A DNA stretch of 64,000 nt from CAYZJV01 sp049310885 (GCF_049310885.1 NZ_JBMDYO010000001.1:558001-622000); one strand, 5' to 3'. Shown: positions 8,846 to 17,725, counted from the first letter of the stretch. Notes: generated by a model from the sequence alone, not told the origin. Made by a program: numbers and translations.

Positions 8846-9973
8846 TTAATACAAAGTATAAACTGTTATGCCCTCCTCAGTCTTTACTATCCACTCCACC
8901 CAATCGTACACATAGCGGAGAGCCTGCTTTATCATCCAGTAATCTGCCTTGTTAGACTTATTAATCAGAGAAAGCCAAAACGAATCCACCGTATGGTTCT
9001 CGTAGTCCGGTCTACATAGTGTTTCGAACAAGCTTTCCCAATCATCATGGGCTAGGAAGACCCGCCAATCCACCATGGCCTTGTCCCATACTTCGCGGGG
9101 ATTGAAAAATGGGTCATTTGTCCAATCACTGAAACATGCGGCGCGGAATATAAATCGATGTATCGCATCACTTACTGCTCCTTCATACTCCCCACAAAAC
9201 AAACATTCACGTGTTTCGCTCCCATCACACTCAAGAGGCATCATCTCTTTACCTGCTACAAGCAGCACATAGGCATAGGGGATCGTAGCTAGCGCTGGTT
9301 CCCTTTTCAACCAAGGGAACCAGCTGAATTGCCACAACGGGCCTTGGACAAACAGGTCACAACGGTACAAATCCAGATAACCGGTATAGTCCTTCTCAAA
9401 AAAATCGATACCCACTGCATGGAGCTTTTCTGACTCCAAGTCATCAAGGAGATGCTCCGGAGGAATCTTTCGAAGAGGAAAGGCATACAGACTGTAATCA
9501 TCCTGCAGCAGCGAGATCGAATCCACAATAAGACCAACTTCCTGTTTGATGGATATGAAATAGCGACTCTGAGTTATCCTACCGATCTGTGCATCATCGA
9601 GACTCCGTAGCCAAGCTTCGACCAAGGGTGAGTCGTCATTCCGTATATCGGGAATCCAAAGTACCGATGGCTTGTTCCACACAAATTGGTAAAAATTCAG
9701 CCCTGGTGGCCATCGTACGAGCAGTATGCCTCTATCGATGTGTAACCATGTGACACACGTCCACTTATTATGTGACCATTGAATACTTTTCCAATAATCT
9801 TTGAACCGCCTATCTTGTGAAAAGACCAATTCCGAAGCGATGGTAGATTGACCATGTGATACGATTTCCCTCCCTTCCAGATTGACGTCATTCACCAAAA
9901 AATTCGCCAGATCCCTCAAGGATTTGCATTCCCTCCATTCGTAGCCGGTGGACATAGGTATTGCGTTTTTCAT
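8846..9973 (-). CDS. Uncharacterised 375-aa protein
   Basis: No family recognised. The protein is Trp- and Tyr-rich and soluble in appearance, with a central KEMMPLECDGSE stretch followed by a possible zinc-ribbon-like half motif (ECLFCGEY) but only one CxxC. The ATG has a strong TAGGAGG ribosome binding site seven bases away, and that site is folded into a CCTCCT/AGGAGG hairpin (9982-9996). The gene stands alone between a DUF1232 gene and a broken acyltransferase gene. Confidence 0.7.
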   Translation of the reverse strand: MKNAIPMSTGYEWRECKSLRDLANFLVNDVNLEGREIVSHGQSTIASELVFSQDRRFKDYWKSIQWSHNKWTCVTWLHIDRGILLVRWPPGLNFYQFVWNKPSVLWIPDIRNDDSPLVEAWLRSLDDAQIGRITQSRYFISIKQEVGLIVDSISLLQDDYSLYAFPLRKIPPEHLLDDLESEKLHAVGIDFFEKDYTGYLDLYRCDLFVQGPLWQFSWFPWLKREPALATIPYAYVLLVAGKEMMPLECDGSETRECLFCGEYEGAVSDAIHRFIFRAACFSDWTNDPFFNPREVWDKAMVDWRVFLAHDDWESLFETLCRPDYENHTVDSFWLSLINKSNKADYWMIKQALRYVYDWVEWIVKTEEGITVYTLY

Positions 9974-9981
9974 AGATAATG

Positions 9982-9996
9982 CCTCCTAAAAGGAGG
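9982..9996 (-). promoter_or_regulatory. Hairpin sequestering the ribosome binding site of the 8846-9973 gene
   Basis: In the leader RNA, CCTCCT pairs with the AGGAGG Shine-Dalgarno across a three-base loop (CCTCCTTTTAGGAGG on the minus strand). A second CCTCCT lies at 10003-10008. A masked site this perfect suggests low or conditional translation; no ligand or trigger is visible. Confidence 0.5.
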
Positions 9997-10150
9997 TGGA
10001 TTAGGAGGAATTGCCCTGTAGAAGGAACATGACCATACGGTAAGTCTACAATGACTACAGGCAATCGTAAAGCTTTCGCCTCACTTGGAATGTGGCGGTA
10101 TACTTTCTTAAACCTTGCGGTCTAGATCAAAATGACCTTCTGTAACCATC

Positions 10151-10944
10151 TCAATCGTCCATGACCATCTGTGGAAATTTTTCCACATAATACCTGAATC
10201 GATTGAGAAACCGCGCTGCGGGAGCTCCATCAACCAGATCATGGTTGAAGCTCACCGAGATGTGCATGATTTCCCGTATTACCACTTCATTGTCCACACC
10301 ACTGGTTTGCGTACCGTGCTGCCAAACGCAAAAGAGACAGCATTCGGGCCTCCTGCATAGGGCACTGCATAGCCTGGAATATTCGAGAACATACTTACCG
10401 ATGTAACAAACACGGTCCCTGAGAGCCTACGGACTCTCTTGTAGTTAGCCAGGATTCTCCTAAGTAGGAAGAGGACCAACCATTTCGGTAGTTTGTCTAG
10501 TAGCCAACGTGCTGCCGATGAGGAGATATAACCGCTAGTCTCCTGGTCGTCGTGCTTGGAGGCATGGATGATAGCATCGACCTCCCCCATCGTTTTGTTG
10601 TTGATGTCGCGTATGATAAGTTGTTTAGGTATGAGCTCACCCCTGTATTCAACCTCTATAGGAATATTGATATCAACACTATCGAACCGGGTGATTTTCC
10701 GGTAATTGATCATGGCATTGAGTTCGGGAACATCTTTCAGGCATCTCCCTATGACTTTCAACAAGAAAGACAGGAGCGATCCCGCCTCTCCACTCCTTCG
10801 GCGTTGCCGAAGGATCGACCTGAGATCCGTGATATCGAAATCGAGCAATGCATGGTACGTGTGTGCTCCTGCAACGAGATCGAATCCGTACATGGAGAGT
10901 TTTCTGGTAATAGGTGTCTTATCCTGTTTCATTCGCAAATCCAT
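10151..10944 (-). pseudogene. 2-oxoacid dehydrogenase E2 / CAT-like acyltransferase, frameshifted
   Basis: The frame opening at 10944 encodes a catalytic-domain-only E2/chloramphenicol-acetyltransferase fold (HALLDFDITDLR, LNAMINYRKI, VTSVSMFSNIPGYAVPY) and stops at 10279 after RKPVVWTMKW. Reading one base back in the run around 10290 restores the family ending: VDNEVVIREIMHISVSFNHD, then LVDGAPAARF, ending at TGA 10151-10153. The catalytic HxxxDG motif (HDLVDG) lies only in the shifted part, so the product as written cannot be active. A single-base deletion (or a sequencing error) explains it. No lipoyl domain is present; relatives are stand-alone acyltransferases of unknown substrate. Confidence 0.8.
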
Positions 10945-11006
10945 ATATACATCTGCATATCTCGTACATGATATGACAGCATAAATTTTTTATCCAGATA
11001 AGATTG

Positions 11007-11465
11007 TCATCCTCGTCCAGCTTGCGAGGGCACAAACAGTCTCGACACGATTCTTCGCAGGAGAGGAGCAGGGAACATATTCGCTTGCAGTAACATGGCA
11101 AACCCTATGGAAGCCTCAACGATCCCGATAAAGAAGAACAGAATATGCAAAAATGCGATTGTCTTGATGATAAGGACTTGGATTACGATCCATAGCACCA
11201 TACCTCCTCCGAGTACTCCAGCGATATATCCATGCCACTTGAATCTTCTAGCCAATAGCACTGCCCCAACGATGTTGCCAATGCCAAAAAGTCCAAAGAG
11301 GACCACTCCTGGTATGAAGAAGGAACCGAAAGGAGAACCTTCCAACATTGAAAGTGGAGCTCCTAGAGGAGCCATAGGTTCCACTATGCAAGCATACCCA
11401 CCGCCTAAGGCTCCAACTCCGATTACCACATGCAATACGAATAGAAGCACCTTCACATATTTCAT
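11007..11465 (-). CDS. Small polytopic membrane protein, 152 aa
   Basis: Four hydrophobic segments separated by short loops, the second and third Gly-rich (GVVLFGLFGIGNIVGAVLL). I place the start at ATG 11463-11465, where AGGAGGAAATAGTATC stands upstream; the frame runs on to 11561 without a binding site. No family recognised; it may be one of the many four-helix integral proteins found beside regulators. The neighbour upstream is divergent, so it is probably monocistronic. Confidence 0.65.
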   Translation of the reverse strand: MKYVKVLLFVLHVVIGVGALGGGYACIVEPMAPLGAPLSMLEGSPFGSFFIPGVVLFGLFGIGNIVGAVLLARRFKWHGYIAGVLGGGMVLWIVIQVLIIKTIAFLHILFFFIGIVEASIGFAMLLQANMFPAPLLRRIVSRLFVPSQAGRG

Positions 11466-11804
11466 GATACTATTTCCTCCTGTATCAAAGGTTACGATGG
11501 ATGGAAAAATTGAAAGCACATCACCTCGGATTCTATAAAGCATGTCTGGGAATTGCATCACCCGAACATGCCAAAATTTGAAAAAATCAGGAAATTTTTG
11601 CCTAGGAGAATGCCAACTATTGGATTGATGATATTTTTGTAATTATCTGAATAACAAATAGGTGTAGATTTACAAGACTTCTGTATCCATGGAGGAACTC
11701 ATCGAGTCACAGATCGATTTTTTCAAATTTCCCTGATCCATTGACGAAAGTCAATGAACCAATTCTTGCCGTCACCTATAATGAGAATGGAAGGAGATCT
11801 AGAA

Positions 11805-12485
11805 ATGATATTCAATAAAGAAAATAAACGAATGAATGCTCTCGTAATCGGCATTTCGCTGTTCATAATGGCTGTAGCTGCGGCAATTGCATTCGGGGCG
11901 ATCCATTCATCGCTCATCGATATGTCCCAAGCAGAACAAACCATGAACAACCTTCGGGCGAACAGCGTACGATGGTACATCGAAATCGTATTCTGGATAG
12001 TGATCATCATAACCGATCTGTTAGTCAGTTGGGGAGTATTCTACTATTTTAGGAATGACAACTCCAGACTCTCAGCAATTACAGCTTGGCTCAGAGTGAT
12101 CTATACATTGATTTTGACTGTTGCCGTTTCCCAACTCGTAGCCGTCTCTTCCTCTGTCCAGATTGGAAATACACAGAAAGTCATATTACTTCTAGCTCGT
12201 TTCGACCGACTATGGTCTTTCGGACTCATGCTATTCGGCATCCATCTGGTTTTTCTGTCTATTGCATCGTTCCGGTATGAAAACAAGATTATTGGCATCC
12301 TTCTGCTTGCAGCAGGTGCCTCCTACTTCCTTGTACATACCATGGAGAATTTTCTTCCCCAGTTCTCTGATCTTACTACCCGTCTAGAAGCGATCCTTAC
12401 TATTCCCATGACCTTAGGAGAGATGATATTCGCACTCTGGATGATTATTCGGGGAGGGAAAATGAAGAAGAAAGCCGTTTCCTGA
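11805..12485 (+). CDS. DUF4386 family membrane protein
   Basis: A 226-aa protein with six hydrophobic segments, matching the DUF4386 pattern: an early RW-x-IEIVFW helix with a following ITDLLVSWGVFYYF, then LARFDRLWSFGLMLFGIHLV and a final MTLGEMIFALWMIIRGGK. Function unknown. The start ATG is chosen from AAGGAG eight bases upstream (11791-11796); the longer frame lacks a site. Its last 41 bp overlap the convergent Crp/Fnr-type gene, which is a recurrent neighbour for such proteins and may regulate it. Confidence 0.8.
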   Translation: MIFNKENKRMNALVIGISLFIMAVAAAIAFGAIHSSLIDMSQAEQTMNNLRANSVRWYIEIVFWIVIIITDLLVSWGVFYYFRNDNSRLSAITAWLRVIYTLILTVAVSQLVAVSSSVQIGNTQKVILLLARFDRLWSFGLMLFGIHLVFLSIASFRYENKIIGILLLAAGASYFLVHTMENFLPQFSDLTTRLEAILTIPMTLGEMIFALWMIIRGGKMKKKAVS

Positions 12486-13041
12486 TACGACTCAGCGATT
12501 CTGCAGTTATGCCAAGAAAGCTCGCAATCTGATACTGGGGAACTCTCTCAAGTAGGTCTGCTCGGGTACGAACCAAATTCAGGTACCGTTGTTCGGGGGA
12601 TGAGGATATATACGTAGAAAGGGACGCCTGTGATTTCCCCAAATTCTCTTCGAGCATGTCTCTGATCAATTTTTGGAGGGCGGGATACTGTTCAAGAATA
12701 TCCGATTCACTGGCAAGATCCCCTACAAGAACCGTAGTCTCTTCAGTACACTCCCAAAAGTAAGGAGAAGGTTTTTTCAGATACGCAGTATCAAGGAGTG
12801 CTGCCGTATCGCCTTCTGTGAAGAATGCGACTGTCTTCTCATTACCTTCGTCATCTAGGAAGTACTGTCTCACACATCCTTTGAAGATATGGAAACATTC
12901 ACGATAAGGTGCTCCTTGCCGAAGAAGATGATACCCTTTCTCAAATGTCCTTACAGGAAGATTTTCGGCAAGAGTTTCTTTCTCTACATCCGTTAGCCCC
13001 TCAACCTTCTCAAGCAACTCCACTACAAAGTTATTGACCAT
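12445..13041 (-). CDS. Crp/Fnr-family transcription regulator
   Basis: A 198-aa protein with an N-terminal cyclic-nucleotide-type beta barrel (residues ~15-130: KGYHLLRQGAPYRECFHIFKG split as KGYHLLRQG and FHIFKGCVRQYF, then GDTAALLD) and a C-terminal helix-turn-helix (IASFLGITAESLSRIRKRL). The barrel lacks the full cAMP-binding cassette, as in many Bacteroidetes and Firmicutes homologues that sense other signals. It converges on and overlaps the DUF4386 gene by 41 bp. The ATG lies behind AAAAGGAGATAGG. Confidence 0.85.
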   Translation of the reverse strand: MVNNFVVELLEKVEGLTDVEKETLAENLPVRTFEKGYHLLRQGAPYRECFHIFKGCVRQYFLDDEGNEKTVAFFTEGDTAALLDTAYLKKPSPYFWECTEETTVLVGDLASESDILEQYPALQKLIRDMLEENLGKSQASLSTYISSSPEQRYLNLVRTRADLLERVPQYQIASFLGITAESLSRIRKRLSSSFSLPE

Positions 13042-13117
13042 GGTAGCCTATCTCCTTTTCCCATAATATCATCTGCGGTGGCGATTTCTGTCAACCTGAC
13101 TATATGATATTTGAAGG

Positions 13118-13222
13118 GGTAGGCCCGCATCGGCAGGCACCGGCTTGCGTACAGTATGGGAGCAAGGAACAAGGTGCCGATAAGGCGATAGGGCCGAGGG
13201 GAAGACCTTCCCCTGCCCTACC
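13118..13222. other. Highly paired intergenic element
   Basis: Nested inverted repeats fill this 105-bp gap segment: GGTAGG/CCTACC at the ends, ATCGGC-CACC (13129-13141, three-base bulge) with GGTGCCGAT (13173-13181), inner CTTGC/GCAAG, and a separate GGGGAA/TTCCCC hairpin at 13198-13213. It lies 3' of the dehydratase gene and 5' of the Crp/Fnr gene. It is GC-rich against its surroundings. No T-run follows on either strand, so it is not a simple terminator. A structured leader, small RNA or repeat copy are all possible. Confidence 0.4.
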
Positions 13223-13256
13223 AAATCATGAGTTTTTACTTTATTATCCGGTTGCC

Positions 13257-14921
13257 CTACTCCCAGAGATCCCAATAGATCGATGCACCACGGTGGGTGG
13301 TGGAAGTCATTTTCCTATACAGACCAAGATATCCTCGGGCTGGCTTATCGACCGGCTTCCACCCCTTCCTGCGCTTCTCAAATTCCTGCTCGTCGATATC
13401 CACCATTAAAGACCTGTTCTCGATATCGATGTGGATCATGTCCCCATTTTGGATGAACGCTATGGGACCTCCATCATAAGCCTCGGGGCTGACATGCCCA
13501 ATCGCGAGACCGCCGGTAGCACCCGAGAAACGACCATCTGAGACCAAAGCGATCTCGGAGCCCATATTCTTGCCCAGAACAGCAGCCATGAAGGTCTCCA
13601 TGTGAGGCATACCTGGAGAACCCTTCGGTCCCTCGTACCTGATCACTACCACATCGCCACTTACGATCTCATCAGAGAGCATCGCATGCCACGCATCATC
13701 CTGTGATTCATATACCTTGGCCGGACCACTGAAACTCCAGAGTCCGCGGGGAATGGCAGCAAATTTCACGATACAGCTTTCGGGAGCAATATTGCCTTTG
13801 AGGACCGCCAAGCCTCCATGGGGATTGATCGGATCGGCGCAGCTTCGGATAACCTCTGGATCCTTCGATCGCTTTCCAAGAGCCATCTCTTCTGTCGTAC
13901 CGAACACCCCTTTCGCCGTACCGATGATCTTGTTCTCCCGGAGCATCTCTCCAACGACCGCATTCAGACCACCGGCGTGTTCGAACTCTTCCATCGTATA
14001 GGTGGGATGGTTGGGATAAATAGCACTAATCCAAGGGACTTCACTACTGATCTTGTCGAAGAATTCGGGATCGATATCGATACCGGCCATCCTAGCGATT
14101 GCAGGAATATGAAGTATGGAATTGGTCGACCCTCCGGTTGCCATCATATAGCGTACCACGTTCTCAAAATTGTCCTTCGTGATCAGATCGAGGGGGCGGA
14201 TTTCCTGCTTCACGCAGTCAACCAACTGTCGGGCTGCCTGTTTCCCCAACTCATGCCACCGTTCGGTCTGACTACGTACACTCGCGTTTCCGAAAGGAGA
14301 CAAACCGAGTATCTCGGCGGTAGCGCACATCGTATTTGCCGTCCCCATAAAGGGACATGCTCCAGGTGTCGGACAAGCATTCCTTACCACAGCTTTATAC
14401 TCCTGACGGGATATCTGTCCGCCCTGGTAGGCTGCATAGGCTTGCTTGGTGTGCGTCAATGTGAGCATTTTCCCATCGAGTTCACCCTTCGCCATGTACC
14501 CTCCAGTGAACATTACGGTAGGGATATTGACTCTCATAGCTCCCATGAGCATGCCCGGCACCACCTTATCGCAGGTAGAGAGGAGCAACATTCCCTCGAG
14601 CATATTCAGCTCTGCGAGGGTTTCGATCTCGGAGGCGACCAGATCCCGTGAAGGAAGGGTATAACGGTCACCGGGGGTGTTGGAACAAATTCCATCACAG
14701 ATACCCGACACGGGGAGTTCCAGCGCGAGCGCTCCCGCATCGTAGATTTCCTGCTTTAGCTCATCAATGACATCTTTGAATGGAAAATGTCCTGGATTCA
14801 TCTCATTCCATGCATTCATGATGCCGATTACCGGTCTTTTAGCATCATCCTCAGTAATTCCCATTGCATACAGCAGGGCGTTCCTATGGTCGAGAGACTC
14901 TTCGTTCCATGTCCGGATCAT
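13257..14921 (-). CDS. IlvD/Edd-family dehydratase, probably acting on a sugar acid
   Basis: A 554-aa Fe-S dehydratase. The three conserved Cys sites of the family are visible: SGICDGIC near residue 75, STCDKVVPGM near 115, and CPTPGACPFMGTANTM near 185; the C-terminal half carries SDGRFSGATGGLAIGHVSPEA in two overlapping pieces (SDGRFSGATGG, IGHVSPEA). Members make 2-keto-3-deoxy acids from sugar acids or 2-keto acids from dihydroxy acids. The gene follows a KDPG/KHG aldolase gene by 11 bp in the same operon and no other branched-chain gene is near, so a sugar-acid or 6-phosphogluconate dehydratase role is more likely than IlvD proper. Substrate is inference. Confidence 0.88.
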   Translation of the reverse strand: MIRTWNEESLDHRNALLYAMGITEDDAKRPVIGIMNAWNEMNPGHFPFKDVIDELKQEIYDAGALALELPVSGICDGICSNTPGDRYTLPSRDLVASEIETLAELNMLEGMLLLSTCDKVVPGMLMGAMRVNIPTVMFTGGYMAKGELDGKMLTLTHTKQAYAAYQGGQISRQEYKAVVRNACPTPGACPFMGTANTMCATAEILGLSPFGNASVRSQTERWHELGKQAARQLVDCVKQEIRPLDLITKDNFENVVRYMMATGGSTNSILHIPAIARMAGIDIDPEFFDKISSEVPWISAIYPNHPTYTMEEFEHAGGLNAVVGEMLRENKIIGTAKGVFGTTEEMALGKRSKDPEVIRSCADPINPHGGLAVLKGNIAPESCIVKFAAIPRGLWSFSGPAKVYESQDDAWHAMLSDEIVSGDVVVIRYEGPKGSPGMPHMETFMAAVLGKNMGSEIALVSDGRFSGATGGLAIGHVSPEAYDGGPIAFIQNGDMIHIDIENRSLMVDIDEQEFEKRRKGWKPVDKPARGYLGLYRKMTSTTHRGASIYWDLWE

Positions 14922-14932
14922 AACCTACCCCC

Positions 14933-15892
14933 TTAACCTTGCATAATATGTATGGCAAACCCACCGACTTCCGGGGAGAGATAGATGAATTTCAACGATC
15001 CATTGTCCGCATAGCGTTCAGAACCTGGAATCCGCTCGAATCCGAATAGTTTCAGGTATTGCAAAGCCCGTTCCACATTGCGTGTTTTAATTCCGATATG
15101 ACCATGGGTACCATGATTGGGTTCTTTCATCACTTCAATATCATCGGCGGCAAAATATGAATTGGTCTTTTCTGACATGGGGGGCAACAGATGGGAAAGA
15201 GCCTTTGCTGTGGCGGCTGCCTCTTCGTTGGAATTTTCGTTGATTCCCAAGTGGGCGAACGTGAATCCATGGACCGCATGCACCGCTTCTTTACATAGGC
15301 GTGTTATCTCGTCCCACTTGCCTTGGGAAATGAGGGCTTTCGGTACCATCCAGCTTCCACCGCAGGCGATCACGCACGATTCCTGTAGATAGTTGCCCAA
15401 GTTTCCCAAGCCGATGCCTCCGGTTGGCATGAACTTCACTGTTGGAAATGGTGCACTCAAGGCTTTGAGCATAGGGATTCCACCAGATGCTTCAGCCGGG
15501 AAGAATTTCAGGATGGAGAGGCCTCTCCGCAATGCCTCTTGTATTTGTGATGGACTATTTACTCCGGGGAAAATCGGCATGCCTTCTTCCTGGCAATAGG
15601 CCACAACGGCATCATCATACCCGGGTGATACGATGAACTGTGCTCCGGCTGCCTTCGCGCGTTTGGCACCGTCGACATCTATGATCGTTCCCGCTCCAAC
15701 GAGCAGGTCATCCAATTCTTTCCGCATGATACGGATCGCTGCTTCTCCCGCTGCGGTCCTGAATGTCACCTCTGCGATGGGAAGTCCTCCCGCTAGCAGG
15801 GCTTTCCCCAAGGGAAGAGCTTGTTCCGGTGAATCTATGGTGATGACGGGAACCACCCCAACCGATTGAATCTTTTCTTGTGCAGTAGCCAT
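14933..15892 (-). CDS. eda: KDPG/KHG aldolase fused to a C-terminal VOC (glyoxalase-like) domain
   Basis: Class I aldolase that cleaves 2-keto-3-deoxy-6-phosphogluconate (or 4-hydroxy-2-oxoglutarate) to pyruvate plus an aldehyde. Residues 1-~215 are the Eda barrel, with the Glu of AEVTFRT, LVGAGTI, and the Schiff-base Lys of LKFFPAEA. Residues ~235-319 are an added VOC-type domain (HIGIKTRNVERALQYLKLFG, LKFIYLSP). Start ATG 15890-15892 follows TAAGGAGGCAGCC; the frame runs on to 16030 without support. It heads an operon with the dehydratase, which fits an Entner-Doudoroff-like branch. A ~210-aa length is usual for Eda; the VOC tail may aid substrate or metal handling. Confidence 0.9.
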   Translation of the reverse strand: MATAQEKIQSVGVVPVITIDSPEQALPLGKALLAGGLPIAEVTFRTAAGEAAIRIMRKELDDLLVGAGTIIDVDGAKRAKAAGAQFIVSPGYDDAVVAYCQEEGMPIFPGVNSPSQIQEALRRGLSILKFFPAEASGGIPMLKALSAPFPTVKFMPTGGIGLGNLGNYLQESCVIACGGSWMVPKALISQGKWDEITRLCKEAVHAVHGFTFAHLGINENSNEEAAATAKALSHLLPPMSEKTNSYFAADDIEVMKEPNHGTHGHIGIKTRNVERALQYLKLFGFERIPGSERYADNGSLKFIYLSPEVGGFAIHIMQG

Positions 15893-15970
15893 GGCTGCCT
15901 CCTTACCTATGGCAAAAATTATAGCACTTGTCGGAGAAAAAGTGAAACAATATTCCGAAAATTTATATCT

Positions 15971-16271
15971 CCCTGGGAGAATTGCCACTTCACCACGTTG
16001 GTCTGCAGATGAAGTACCTGAAGAGGGCATTCATGTGTTTCGCTGTGTTTCGTATTCCCACGTGATGCGGCCATTCCTGCGGTTTCAGCGCCAATATAGG
16101 AGTAGGGAAACTGGCGCTGAGGTACCGATAGGATCAAGACGAAGAACGTCCCCATAAAATGCCGTGAATCGCAGCTTCACGTGGGAGCATGTTGCCGGAC
16201 TATATACACAAATAGCCTCTGTAGTACCTAAAATTCAAGGGTAACGTGGTGAAGTGGACATTTTCCCAGGG
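15971..16271. repeat. Palindromic dispersed repeat, copy 1 (ERIC/MITE-like)
   Basis: A 301-bp element bounded by inverted ends: CCCTGGGAGAATTGCCACTT begins it and the complement of a near-identical 27-mer ends it, both reading on into CACCACG at their inner side. A second inverted pair lies inside (ATTCCCACGTGA / TTCACGTGGGAG), so most of it can fold as one long hairpin. It is about 70 per cent alike to copy 2 at 21290-21576, including an identical GTGTTTCGCTGTGTTTCGTA. It has no coding capacity and lies upstream of the aldolase operon. Confidence 0.8.
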
Positions 16272-16311
16272 TAATGGAGTCTAGTGCCTGATGGCTTCTC
16301 CCACGAGCTTC

Positions 16312-16345
16312 AATAATCTCCCACACGATCATATCTGTGGGAGAT
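16312..16345 (-). terminator. Hairpin directly after the Fic gene
   Basis: TAATCTCCCACA and TGTGGGAGATTA form a 12-bp perfect stem with a 10-nt loop starting next to the Fic stop codon. The tail on the minus strand is TTGAAG, not a real T-run, so termination is plausible but unproven. The CTCCCACA half-site recurs upstream of the gene. Confidence 0.5.
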
Positions 16346-17403
16346 TAGGTATGATCAGGATTCTTCACGTAGGTGGTGCTCCTGCCTCTACCTTGGCTGA
16401 GAATATATCCCTCTTCCTTGAGGTGTTTGAGCGCAGCCTCCACCGAAGAACTTCCGATACTCGGGCAGCGGTAAAGGATCTGTGCCTTGGTGAAAACTCC
16501 CAAGGTGCTGTCCACAGCTTTGCGTACGATCTCATACGGGGTACTCTTGCGATCCACTGAGCCGAGCCTTTCCTCGAGATCCCGATAGCAGTTTAGGACG
16601 ATGCCAAGAAAATACTTGATGAAGGAAGTGTAATCATTCTTACCCTCATGCCATCCACTGGAGACATTTCCCAACACATCGTAGTACATATCTTTAGACT
16701 TCTCGATCTTTTGCTCGGTGCTGATGTACTTGCCCACCATGAAACCGCTTTGGTACAACAGTAGTGTGGTGAGCAGTCGGCTGATGCGTCCGTTGCCGTC
16801 ATTGAACGGATGGATGCATAAGAAGTCGCAGATGAAGATTGGGATCAAGATCAACGGATCCACCACTTGCTTGGCAAGCGCATCCCGATAGCTTGTGCAG
16901 ATCGCATCCACTGCCTCCGGCGTCTCAAATGGTTCGAGCGGAGTTAATCGGGTGAAAGAACTACCGTCCGCATGGGTCTCGTTGATGTAATTCTGGGTAT
17001 TCTTGAAATTTCCCCCGAACGTCTTGTCGGTATAGGAAAGCAGGTCCCGGTGCAACTGCAGGATGATATCACTCTTGAGCGGGATATGCTCGTAGCTCTC
17101 GTGGATCGTGTCCAGCACATCACGGTAGCCAACTATCTCCTGTTCATCACGAGTCCTGGGTGTGGTTCGATCCTCCACTAGTTGTTTCAACCGTGCGTTC
17201 GAGGTGCCGATACCCTCAATCTTGTTCGAACTGTCGGTGCTCTGGATCTTCGCAACTTCGACCAATCGCTCCAGCACGACCGGCTTCTGCCTAATGTATA
17301 GATCTTGTCTACCCTTATGCTCGCGTATCTGAGCGACGAGTGAGAGAACCTCGGCGTCCCATGAGCTTTCCCTCAATTTGCTGTAATCGAATTCGCGCAC
17401 CAT
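16345..17403 (-). CDS. Fic-domain protein (class II, autoinhibited AMPylator) with winged-helix tail
   Basis: A 352-aa protein. The Fic core carries HPFNDGNGRISR with catalytic His198, the HxFx(D/E)GNGRxxR motif of AMP transferases. An N-terminal inhibitory helix motif [S/T]xxxE[G/N] is seen at residues 59-64 (SNKIEG), marking class II with the inhibitory helix in cis. Residues ~285-352 form a winged-helix region (FTKAQILYRC, ALKHLKEEGYILSQGRGR) as in the DUF4172/Fic-wHTH type, which may bind DNA. No antitoxin gene lies beside it. Palindromes rich in CTCCCACA flank it on both sides. Targets are unknown; bound metabolites or own DNA control are possible. Confidence 0.9.
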   Translation of the reverse strand: MVREFDYSKLRESSWDAEVLSLVAQIREHKGRQDLYIRQKPVVLERLVEVAKIQSTDSSNKIEGIGTSNARLKQLVEDRTTPRTRDEQEIVGYRDVLDTIHESYEHIPLKSDIILQLHRDLLSYTDKTFGGNFKNTQNYINETHADGSSFTRLTPLEPFETPEAVDAICTSYRDALAKQVVDPLILIPIFICDFLCIHPFNDGNGRISRLLTTLLLYQSGFMVGKYISTEQKIEKSKDMYYDVLGNVSSGWHEGKNDYTSFIKYFLGIVLNCYRDLEERLGSVDRKSTPYEIVRKAVDSTLGVFTKAQILYRCPSIGSSSVEAALKHLKEEGYILSQGRGRSTTYVKNPDHT

Positions 17404-17421
17404 TGTCCCACCTGATTTATT

Positions 17422-17454
17422 TTTCTCCCACAGAATACCCTATTCTGGGAGAAA
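17422..17454 (-). promoter_or_regulatory. Palindromic operator-like site upstream of the Fic gene
   Basis: TTTCTCCCA-CA-GAATA and TATTCTGGGAGAAA form an inverted repeat with a 2-base insertion, centred about 35 bp upstream of the ATG. Its half-site resembles the arms of the hairpin after the gene. Autoregulation through the Fic protein's winged helix is conceivable, not shown. Confidence 0.45.
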
Positions 17455-17725
17455 GTCAATCCCCTTAGGAGAATACGGGTGATCAGCACTTGAAAACGTA
17501 TCGTTAAAACATCAAAAAAATAACTGTTATGTTCAGTTCGCCTTGTGCGGTATTATAAACAAGTAGATTGTTTTCGTCGTGCCGATTCCAAAGTCAAAAC
17601 TTTCATTGTATGTCGTCCTTTCTGGAGAGACCGGATGGATGCTTGTGAGATTCTACTCTTTTCCTTTAAGAATCTTTAATACTACAGCAATATTCGGGCA
17701 ATGACACAATCTTTTGGAGAGGCAA
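17455..17725. other. Intergenic stretch between the Fic gene and the AraC-type gene
   Basis: AT-rich sequence with no convincing gene. A GGAGAG-ATG-like start at 17660 opens only a few codons. It holds the 5' side of the Fic promoter region and the 3' end of the AraC-type transcript; I see no terminator hairpin or RNA gene. Confidence 0.4.

Noticed and set aside
13069..13275. 68-codon minus-strand frame in the dehydratase-crp gap
   Set aside because: Covers the nested hairpins, no site, no homology; the RNA-like folding explains it better.
13818..14651. 277-codon frame opposite the dehydratase gene
   Set aside because: Shadow of a conserved Fe-S dehydratase; composition is that of a reversed coding frame.
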